Part shown: piece by piece, positions 55,537-64,000 of the stretch
Layout: every line of letters begins with the position of its first letter
How positions within the stretch are numbered: position 1 is the stretch's first letter
The notes under the pieces: generated by a model
Database searches by the model: none
What the model saw: only the letters and a program-made list of their open reading frames with translations
What the model was told of the DNA's origin: nothing
Translations under genes and position numbers: made by a program
Assembly: GCA_963669155.1 (NCBI GenBank)
Contig: OZ022593.1
Span: 20,069,683-20,133,682, forward strand
DNA: 64,000 nucleotides
Reading direction: 5' to 3'
DNA from: Arbacia lixula
Lineage: Eukaryota; Echinodermata; Echinoidea; Arbacioida; Arbaciidae

Positions 55537-55770
55537 GTGGCATACGTCATACCCATCGTTATGCTAACTTCTGGTTCTCAACAACATCTTTCAAGTGAGA
55601 GTATCACTGGTCCGAGATTGTGTAGTGCGCTAATGTCAGGCACTCACGCTGAGAGTCCCCGCTATGGTCACTGCTGTTCACTCTACCCTCATAGATTACA
55701 ACCAGTTGTCTTGACAACTTGATTCTATGAGGCCACACTTCGGTACTCTATTCTGTGCATACCTTGTGAA
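55537..55770. mobile_element. MITE family D, copy 1
   Basis: Shares CCAGTTGTCTTGACAAC, TATGAGGCCACACTTCGGTA, CTCT and GAGAGTCCCCGCTATGGTCA with 62868-63112, there partly in the opposite orientation. The unit contains inverted segments but no gene. Confidence 0.55.
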
Positions 55771-56404
55771 TAAGCTCACATATTGCACTCAAAGATTTGA
55801 AATGATATCAAACAAATAAATGATTCAAAGGCAGCATGTTTGAAAGTGACAAATCAATTTGTGGTTTTTCTTCTTGACCCTTGCTAGAGTGAATATCTGA
55901 AAACAAACTGAAAGTTTGACTCAAATATTGACTTAGTACCCTATGATTCATAACTGTGATTGGCCTATCAATTGCCTCAGTTTTTGACTTAAGCAAGTTT
56001 CCAGAATACCAACTGAGCTAAGGCAGAATTAGACGAAAATTTCTTTTAGTTTTTCTGTTTTAATTTACATGATTTGTCATGGTCTGAAATATTTATCATT
56101 GCTAATGCTTCTTTTGGAAATTTACTGATGTACCAATGGTATGTTTTGCATGTTCTTATATCAAATATTTTTAAGGTCTGTAAATCAACTTAAACTTGAA
56201 CATATTATTTTCTACAGAGGGATGGGCTCCTAATTAGGCTTATACCTAATGATTTCTTTAATATTATTTATGGTACAGTGTACTATGTAAAATGTTCACA
56301 ATGTTCTGTATCATGTACCTTCTGACGTCCACTTTTTCAATATTTTCTTTATGTAAATATTGAATAAAATGAATTTGAATTTGAGACTTGTTCTGCTTGT
56401 TCAG

Positions 56405-56520
56405 GTGTTCCTTTGCTGCACCATGAGTACATCATGTCGGAGACCTGTAACCGAGAGGTCAGCCTGGCAGATCAACTCAAGAAGCCCATCATCCCAATGA
56501 TCTTCAAGCCGGTCCCCTAG
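56405..56520 (+). CDS. ROCO block 5: half TIR domain, ends at TAG
   Basis: Acceptor CTTGTTCAG, phase correct with block 4 (T|GT gives Cys). Reads PLLHHEYIMSETCNREVSLA, DQLKKPIIPMIFKPVP-stop. Y..S..C..EV..A..LKKPIIP is the box-2-side half of a TIR domain. After the TAG the same frame stays open and TIR-like (PPPSGLALIVSQLICVTF) to 56802, so TGG to TAG is the simplest explanation. Confidence 0.75.
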
Positions 56521-56802
56521 CCCCCGCCCAGCGGTCTGGCCCTCATTGTCTCACAACTCATCTGCGTGACCTTCATCTGGGTTGGGGGTCACGGGGGGTC
56601 GAGGGTCAAGGCAGACCTTAAGTACCAGGACGTGGTGACCCAGATGGTGCGCTACATGCACCCGCTGCGGCCGGGGCCGGTGGTCAGGCTGGACAGCTCC
56701 TTGGCGGAGATCATCTCCCTGCAGAGCCCGCGGGAGGACGCCCACACAACCCTTCAATCTCACGAAGCTTCAATCACAATACAATCATATAGTGGTAATT
56801 GA
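56521..56802 (+). pseudogene. In-frame TIR continuation after the TAG
   Basis: The open frame continues PPPSGLALIVSQLICVTFIW, then RVKADLKYQDVVTQMVRYMH, ending at TGA 56800-56802. The first part resembles the TIR segment after the KPIIP strand (PP.GPLALI..Q+..+.F). High G+C until about 56750, then an abrupt return to AT-rich DNA. Confidence 0.6.
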
Positions 56803-57387
56803 ATATCTTCTTAGGGGGCCTGAATCTGATTTCCTTTTAGAAGGGGTCAATTCATCTCTATGTCTCTCCTCTCATGGGCTAGTCTAAAATACCATGTGGT
56901 GTTTTAGTAAAATTGCTAATAAAACAGGTTAAAAATCTATTTAAGTTTGTGTCAATTTGCATAACCTCTCCTCAGTGTTGATAGCTGAGAAGTCATACGC
57001 TTGAAATTTCACATTGAATTCTCATGACCAGTTAAACCTTTCAGGGTAACACAATCCTGTTTAATACAGATATTGTGCAATGTTCACCTCGAGGTCACAC
57101 GAGGTCACACGAGGTGGGATTGCTTGAAAGCATCCTTATAGCAGTGTCACACACATCCATTTTTTGGCTGATTTGACATTTGAAAACTTGTGCAGATATA
57201 CGCAGTCAGGTTGGTTTTAAAGTTTCATATTGAATGCATAAGACCTTGATTTTAGAAGCTATGTGGAACATGTTCGGTTGCAGCTAGACCTTCATGTTAT
57301 CAAATGTGGTTGTCAAGCCAATTTTATTAGTCATGCGTTATGATTGCCAGTCTCCGAATGACATGCAGTTTAAATCGGTACTCTTTG
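56803..57387. other. Spacer without gene
   Basis: AT-rich. The only small repeat is CGAGGTCACA twice at about 57091-57112. Confidence 0.4.
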
Positions 57388-57604
57388 TGATATTACACTT
57401 TGTGTACTTACAGATGTGATATTACACTCAAGTAGTGTAAATGTGATGTTACACTATTAATATCAATGTAATATTACACTCATAATGTAAATGTAATAGT
57501 AAATGTAATATCACACTCTGTAAGTGTGTGAATGTGGTATTACACTCTTGAGTAGTGTGAATGTGATGTTACACTCTTGAGTAGTCTTAATGTGATGTTG
57601 CACT
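57388..57604. repeat. 29-bp tandem repeat with TGTGAT-ATTACAC hairpins
   Basis: The motif GTGAT(A/G)TTACAC or close variants occurs at 57388, 57417, 57443, 57468, 57505, 57534, 57563 and 57592, with spacings of 29, 26, 25, 37, 29, 29 and 29. Units contain the mini-inverted repeat GTGTAA...TTACAC and the palindrome TGTAATATTACA. Confidence 0.85.
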
Positions 57605-58635
57605 CTTGACATGTAACTCTTTAAGTGATCACTTATGAAATACATGTATTTGACCAAATAACATTTAAATTGGTACAATGATCATGTATATCAAGGATGT
57701 TTATAAGCAAATGGATAAACATCGCTTTGAACAAGGTTTAATGCCGCCACTTAATATTCATGACTAGCAGCTGCTCTCAACAATATGATGCATGCGCGAT
57801 TGCGTCACGTTCACCTGGATTTCATAATAGGTCATACGCATTCCTATACATGCATACATTTCAGCTTTCAGTGCTGAACTTTAAATTTTGTCACTGAGTG
57901 CTTCTTACGTACTTAAAAAGGACGAGCAAATACGAAATTTGATACGTTTTGAGATGGAAATACTAGCTTGGCCGCGGTTGGCCGCGTTTTTCATGTTACT
58001 TGTCCAAAAGGAAAATATCTGAAAGTAATGTTTCATGCATTTTGTAAGCAGGTATGATGCAGAACATTGTGAAATTGAGACTTTTATACTGCAACTTGAT
58101 ACATGTATCACGTTTACAGCCTTTTTGCCATATTGTAACACTATTCCTCGATTGAATCTTTACTGATGCATCGTAGGTATTACATGTCACAACTGCGCAA
58201 GCATATGGGGTGAGGATATTTCCCCAAATTCTTCTGCGCATCCGATTTTGTTTATACGTCAAAAGCAGGCAAAATTCATCCAGAGAATCGGCAGCATTGA
58301 ACATCGACATCAAAGAGAAAATCTTTGTGAAGGATTCTTTGTGACTAGAAAGAGAGTACAATGAATCTGCATTAATTAAACGGCTGATGTTTATCCATGT
58401 TTAAAACATCCTTGTGTATATGTACATGTACATGTATACACATATACATGATGGCATTAAGTTTGAGCCCAGCCCGATGCGTAGATCCTGGGACAAGGTG
58501 TTTTATTCATCCTTGTCCCTCTCAACCCAGGTATAGTACATGAGTACGGCTGCTCGGCTAAAGCCAGGGTCATAATAAAGCATTTCAAGTGGTACTTCAT
58601 GCGAGAGAAGCTATATTGAAGTCTTTTTTATGATA
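57605..58635. other. Spacer without gene
   Basis: A 121-codon minus-strand frame (57996-58361) has no recognisable motif, and I do not accept it. ATGTACATGTACATGT runs occur near 58420. Confidence 0.4.
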
Positions 58636-58639
58636 GATC

Positions 58640-59090
58640 TTTTCATGCCTCCTCCGCAGAGTGGCCAGAGCATTATGTTTTGGGGTTTGCCATACGTATG
58701 CATCCCTGTCCACCTAAAATCAGTTGAAGCAATATCAACGCAATATCAATTTTTTCAAAAAATTGCAAACATCTTTTTTCCCAAATAACTATTGAATAAT
58801 CCAATTTTAAACCAACTTGTTGCAAGGATGGATGACTACATTGAGATTAGAAGTCAAAGAAGTAACAGGCAATGAATATTGTCAAACTTGGCTAACATGG
58901 CGCAATTTTGGTTAGCAATTACCGGTACTAGAAATTGAATGGTTAAGTTCACATAGGAATTCAATGGTACATTGCCAACCACACATACAAGGCTTCTGAT
59001 AAGATTATCATGGTCGACCACCTGAATGTAACCAAAGGAGTAGAGGCATATTTATTGACTGTGTGGCAGTTGAATTGCTCATTCAAGTGG
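58640..59090. mobile_element. GAGGCAT-type repeat, short decayed copy
   Basis: Starts CATGCCTCCTCCGCAGAGTG and GGCCAGAGCATTATGTTTTG, contains ATTGAATAATCCAATTTTAA and GCAATGAATATTGTCAAACT, and ends AGGCATATTTATTGACTG, GTGGCAGTTGAATTGCTC. It lacks the (GTCC)n and most internal modules of 54190-55425. Confidence 0.7.
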
Positions 59091-60414
59091 TATGTCATGT
59101 AGCTAAGTAGGAAGTAGGAAGGTATTGGAGAAAGAACTTGTACTATTTGAGAATATGGCAGTACTGCAGTAGAATGGAGGCAGAGCAGTCAAGTGCGTGC
59201 AGTCAAATTAATTTCTCTTGTTCATTTTGGAGGATGTACTCTTGGAAAGCTTATTTGCAGTACAATGTACATCATATTTTTGTTATTCTTCAGGGTTTAT
59301 ATCAACATTTAGATACTCAAAAGTGCTAAGTCAGATATGTATTCATCAACTTTTAAAACGTCTTTATTAGAGTACGTTCAAGACTGTTGTACATGTACCT
59401 ATGTACCTTACCTATTACCTGATCTCATTGTTGTGCCCAAACTTGCCGTTATCATTCAAAATTGGCATACTGACAGGCCAAAATGGGTTAGGTTGAATAC
59501 GGTACTTATTATAAACACACTATTGTATCATTATTTTAAAAAAAAAATCATTGAATGAGTATTTTTAAAAACACAATATGTCTACTATAATGCCATCACA
59601 TATATTGTTGTACATGTATTTTATAGCCAAGTTTTCAATATAATGTGTATTTATTACCATTTCATTATAAATTTCATTAAAGTATTACATTGAGTAATGT
59701 CAGTACTTCTTCTTGATACATTCCACTTTCACAGAAATAAATTAGAATATTATAGGTAAAAAGAGATAACTTGGACATATACATGTATCTTTATTATCTA
59801 CCCCAATTCATACTTTTCTCTTATTTTCCTTTCACAAACACAGTCACTTAACTCAATGTAGTGTATGCCAAATCTTGAATACATATGACAATTTTCTATT
59901 TGTTAGGAAAGGTACAAGAAAATGAATGAGTGCAATGGAATTTTATAATGCCCTACTAAATAAAAATGGTCACAGGGCTACCAGAACAACAGGCATTCCA
60001 TCATTTCATCATTCACTACTGACCACTGCATTTTCCATTTCACATCCATGCCAAATTAAATTTGACAAGAGGGCGGATAAAGATTATCATCAAAACAAAA
60101 ATGATTTATTCAAATATCTTACATCCCATAAGTTACAACTGGAAAGAAATACTGGTAGTCAAATGTGCATCATAGTATAGAGAACATCATTTAAGGTTAC
60201 AAATTATAATGAGCTTATGCACTGTACAGTATGTACACATATATACATATCAGTGTTGTGTCCGAGGCCGGCTTGGCCATGGATAGGAACCGTAAATACC
60301 TGTCATTTCTTTGCCCAGTGATGCTCTTTGCTTTGGTTATGTATTATTTTTGCACACATCCATAAAAAACATACTGCACTAATGCTCATGTACTGATATA
60401 CACTGATACATATA
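59091..60414. other. AT-rich spacer without gene
   Basis: Low G+C, several AATAAA-like strings on both strands, no exon signal. It may be long 3' UTR or intergenic. I see nothing decisive. Confidence 0.4.
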
Positions 60415-60568
60415 ACACAAACAGTGCAAAACAAAATCTTGGCAAATATTAATCAACTTGATATGAGCTGCCAATATGGATAAATGTGTAAACATTACAC
60501 AAACAGTGCAAAACAAAATCTTGGCAAATATTAATCAAATCAATATGAGTTGCCAATATGGAAATATG
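60415..60568. repeat. 82-bp tandem duplication
   Basis: ACACAAACAGTGCAAAACAA, AATCTTGGCAAATATTAATC and GCCAATATGG occur at 60415 and again at 60497. The two copies differ at only a few positions. Confidence 0.9.
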
Positions 60569-61127
60569 TACGGCATAAACATTGCCAAAAATGGCATGTC
60601 CCATTTCATGTGAATGTGTCCAGTTTCATGCCTAGTTTCCACTGTCATGCAATATGCTATGAATGACGTAATTGGCCATTCATAGCTGATGGCTGATTAG
60701 TCAGGATGTGAGCAAAGGTACATGTACATATTATTACACATCATGGGAGATCACAACATCAAGATCTGATTACAGCAACCAATTTCAATCATGACACAAA
60801 TTTTAATTGTGGGAACGAGGCATAAAACAGAAGGGATAAAAATGGTCAGGAATATTCACCTCCTGAATTTTCAGATACATGTAATGTTCATGAGATGTAC
60901 CGGTATTTGTTTCATGAAAGAGTGGTCTATTAAGCACTTCTTAGTCCCAGAGAACCAATTTCTGTGATTTTAACAAGCAAATTACAATTTTATAAATAAA
61001 CATTTATGAAACATCCAAATTCAATCATATCCTTTGATTCATAAATTTGCATTAATAACATGAAGACATGTGTTAATGATTGTAAGCCAACATACTGAAC
61101 AAGTGCACAAACTCTATAATCCATGTA

Positions 61128-61635
61128 CTACATATATTTGATTGCACATGTAAAAATAACTATTCATGTGTAAGGACTCATCTTCTTCTATAGACACGTA
61201 TAACACATTATAGTTTTTCAGTCTACATTTCACAAAATGACAAACTTGGATAGAACTGACCTCACATGTACCTCACAGCAATGACTGTAAAGAACATCAA
61301 TCATTTCAAATGAATGACTTCAAATGCAAGATTTATGCAATCATGAATAGATAGTCATAATATATATTTTATATCAACTAGTATTTGATTACACATCCAA
61401 AAGCAACAATAGAAATATACATTTTCATGTTCAAGGACTCAATAATCTTCTTGTAAATATAACATAAGTTTTTAGCCTACATTTCACAAAATAATGACAA
61501 ACTTGGATAAAACTCATATTGCCTCACAGTAATGACTGCATAACATATTGCTGCTGGGTATTTGCTTTAAATAAATACCTTGAAAATGTATTTGATAGAT
61601 ATAAATATACAATCATGAATAAATCATTGAAGTAT
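61128..61635. repeat. Tandem duplication of about 250 bp
   Basis: Two successive copies share TATTTGATT(G/A)CACAT, TTCATGT(G/T)(T/C)AAGGACTCA, CTACATTTCACAAAAT, GACAAACTTGGATA, CTCACAG(C/T)AATGACTG and AATCATGAATA in order. Moderately diverged. Non-coding. Confidence 0.8.
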
Positions 61636-61934
61636 ACTAGTGCATGTTAAATTGAAAAATAGCGACAAGCAAACCATCCCTTTATTTTCATTCAAAATGA
61701 GACAATCCTGTATTTTTTTAAAAATTGGAATAAATAAAGCAATCCTCATAATTGTACAAAGCTACATATGAGTGCTTCTACATCAACACATGTAGGTGAA
61801 CATCTTCTCTCACACATTAAACTGTTATGATGATCAGTATCATTCTTCAAAAGTCCCTGATATTGTCAGAAAAAGATTCAAAGGCTATTTTGATCCCCCT
61901 CCCTCCATATCCAGGTCAAAATTCCAAACACTAT

Positions 61935-62125
61935 TATATATTTCTATTAGTTTCTACTGTTTTTTCAGAAACCAGAAGAGTCTACTGGCTTGAAAACATA
62001 CTGAGTCAAGCCAGTAGAAACACTTAGAAACCAGTGGAATCTAATAGTAGTGAGACCAGTAGGAATCAGTGGAAACTAATGTTTGGAACAGTGGTTTCTA
62101 CTGGTAGCTTTTGTACTGGTATCTA
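61935..62125. repeat. Cluster of CCAGTAGAAAC motifs, both orientations
   Basis: Short motifs such as TTCTACTG, CCAGTAGAAAC, CCAGTGGAATC, CAGTGGAAACT and TGGTTTCTACTGG recur with about 20-bp spacing on both strands, so multiple hairpins can form. Confidence 0.7.
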
Positions 62126-62367
62126 CAGGGAATCATATCATTTTCCACACACATCCTAGATTGATGTATTATTCATGGATGCCTACACCTTTGTTCCTGT
62201 CAGCCGTGGTTAATCTATGCTAAGTGAGATACATTCTTCTGGAATCATATATCTTTGATGTCGTGGACTTTGATAGCTTTGTACATCTTTATAACAAGCA
62301 TACTTCCAGGGACCTAGAATTCCAGTAGAAGAGGGAGGAGTTCAAAGATGAATTGGACTCGTCTAAA

Positions 62368-62850
62368 ACAGGGTGTCCCTTATACAGGGCGAGTTTTGTG
62401 TGTGTAAAAACCACAGAAAATGGAGGGTGCTGTAAGAATTTCCTTCCCAATAGTTAAATCATAGAAATTGCTACATTTTAAAGAGACTTTGGGCAGGTTG
62501 TCCGACAACTATATCCTATAGAACCAAGCCCACTGTGCGCTATGGTCCGTACCTGTCCGCTCGGCAGTGCATGCATGGAATGGGAGATATGCACATATCG
62601 TGTGCAGACAGGGACGATATGACTACGAACGTAGACTATGGTCCCTAAGTTTCAAACATAAGCCAGAATAGTTTTTAACTTTTCCTGAAAATGTTCATTA
62701 AGCTATGAATGTGATAGTTCAGAAACATAGTTATAGACTGCGGGCTACCTAGACCCCCATTGTCATGGCAACTCATCACTCAAATGGTAAAATATCAGAA
62801 AATAGCACATATGGGACACCCTGTCTTTAAGACAGAGTGTCCCATTTGCA
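62368..62850. mobile_element. Inverted-repeat element with GGGACACCCTGT ends
   Basis: ACAGGGTGTCCC at 62369 faces GGGACACCCTGT at 62814, and TTAAGACAGAGTGTCCCAT follows at once, as if two termini abut. The interior (about 440 bp) has no open frame of interest. CCTGTCCGCTCGGCAGTGCA and ATGGTCC motifs inside reappear inverted at 63240-63310. Confidence 0.6.
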
Positions 62851-62867
62851 AAAGTTATGACACTTGG

Positions 62868-63112
62868 CAGGAATCAGCAGTATAGAGTACCGAAGTGTGA
62901 AGTCATTCTAGACTAAGACAAATGGTTCTAAACTATGTGGGTAGAGCAAGCAGCAGTGATCACAGCGGGGACTCTAATTTTTAGTGCCCAACACTAGTAC
63001 GCTACACAATATTGGACTGGCAAACCTCTCACTGGAGTGATTTTGTTCAGAACCAGTTGTCTTGACAACATGTCCCTATGATGACGCCACTTTGGCACTC
63101 TGTATACCTAAC
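62868..63112. mobile_element. MITE family D, copy 2
   Basis: The left end TAGAGTACCGAAGTGTGAAG and right end CACTTTGGCACTCTGTATAC are imperfect inverted repeats. Internal CCAGTTGTCTTGACAAC and AGCAGTGATCACAGCGGGGA match copy 1 at 55537-55770. Confidence 0.6.
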
Positions 63113-64000
63113 AAAACATGTGTGAAATCTCAGTCATATTACTTCAAGAAACTTTTCAGGAAAAGTGAACTATCAATGTTTACGTTTGAAATCTACCGGC
63201 CGTAGTCTACAATCACAATCATATTGCCCTTGTCAGTGCACGATGCGCCCCGCACAGCGGACTTGCTCCCATTGAACGCATGCACGGTTCAGTGGACCAT
63301 ACCTCAGAGCACTCCCCTGTCTCTAGGTTTTGGACAGCCCAAAACCTCCTCAAAATCTAGTGATCACTATAATTTCGCCTGAAGTCACCACTGAAGTCCA
63401 TTATTATTGGGAGGGAAATTCTGTTATAGTATCTTCTTCTATTTTCCATATTTAAAAAAAAATATAAAAATGTTATCAGTCATTAGCACACCCCACATAA
63501 TTGTGGGGTACAGTGATCATACACAATGATACTGCAAAATATAAACAATGGTAATACACAATGGCCATACAATAGTGCACGCTCTCAAATATCAATACGC
63601 GTACATTTATAGACTAATCTTGGGCATGTGGACATATGTACATTGTACCTCTTTTGAATCTAGAGATATGTCCCCCCACCAAAAATAATATAAAAATCTG
63701 AAATTCAGCCAACTCCCCAAGTTAATATACATGTAAGTACACTGTTGTAGAGACAAACTTCAGCAACCACTTCAGTTGCCTCCTTGAAAGTATTCCTCAA
63801 GTGTGGGAGGTGGTAAGTCAAAATATACAAAAGTGTTGTTCCAGAAAAGGCAGGTATATATGTGCATTAGTGAGGAGGCCTGATACAATTTACATTTTGC
63901 CACAGACAGAGACCAACACTTACTGTGATTGCTTGTAATCTGTAAACTTTAAATGCATGGTTCATAATGTTGACAATAACCATTCAATGCTAATTGTAAC
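63113..64000. other. Spacer without gene
   Basis: No exon or recognised repeat other than the inverted relics at 63240-63310. AT-rich with A runs at 63453-63462. Confidence 0.4.

Larger units (their letters stand above)
51058..56520 (+). pseudogene. ROCO-family (COR) gene with partial TIR domain, decayed
   Basis: Five exon-like blocks: 51058-51208, 52220-52364, 52931-52992, 53823-54081, 56405-56520. In order they give a COR-domain start (ERTYYVPS...FYITFNGFL|ESLFHSIVTRAVRW), a segment INILQVVSSEDKKEAERL, a Cys/His-rich segment (CPCSKVCLAHSQSACGQEAC, LHFLSLDQC) and the second half of a TIR domain (HHEYIMSETCNREVSLADQL, KKPIIPMIFKPVP). ROCO/COR proteins are GTPase-linked scaffolds, and a C-terminal TIR suggests an innate-immune-type adaptor. 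Problems: the Roc domain and first TIR half are not found, the joins of blocks 2-3 and 3-4 do not keep frame with consensus sites, and TAG at 56518-56520 stands where PWPP is expected. Codon composition is GC-rich compared with the flanks, typical of real exons. Missed micro-exons or an assembly error are alternatives to decay. Confidence 0.6.

Noticed and set aside
57996-58361. 121-codon minus-strand open frame
   Set aside because: No family resemblance, no splice sites that extend it, and AT-rich composition like the flanks.

Overview
This is intron-rich, non-coding-dominated metazoan DNA. Conventional spliced exons, dense simple repeats, many short inverted-repeat (MITE-like) elements and relics of LINEs point to a marine invertebrate. 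An invertebrate deuterostome (echinoderm or cephalochordate) fits best, because of the ROCO/TIR and integrase-like families and a GTCCGTCC/GAGGCAT repeat type I associate with echinoderm genomes. That assignment rests on recognition, not on a search.

Layout. 1-27 kb has no gene I can reconstruct. It holds AT-rich spacer, (GA)n/(GT)n/(CT)n microsatellites, several MITE families, and one candidate first coding exon (7044-7067) behind a CpG-rich block. 27156-36545 (minus strand) is a complete 8-exon cytosolic sulfotransferase gene encoding 312 aa. All splice phases agree, and the PAPS-binding loops and catalytic histidine are intact. One of its introns holds a striking array of about 24 tandem 87-bp units. 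The unit is itself a TTAA-flanked MITE that also occurs as solitary copies of about 89 bp elsewhere in the window. 36.6-46 kb is repeat-rich, with microsatellites, a (CTAT)n tract, a TTCACAATA array, inverted telomere-like TTAGGG arms and a near-perfect palindrome of about 375 bp.

46.7-50.5 kb (plus strand) carries three phase-compatible exons of an integrase-type transposase-like gene (N-terminal helix-turn-helix part only). 51.06-56.5 kb (plus strand) carries five exon-like blocks of a ROCO-family protein: COR domain, Cys/His-rich segment and the second half of a TIR domain. An in-frame TAG replaces an expected Trp codon, two junctions do not keep frame, and the first half of the TIR is missing, so this looks like a decaying gene copy. 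56.8-64 kb has no gene, only tandem duplications, MITEs and inverted repeats.

The three coding loci show no functional link. The most unusual feature is the repeat biology: a piggyBac-type MITE that has become a minisatellite inside a sulfotransferase intron, with its solitary relatives, one of them split by a second MITE, preserved nearby.
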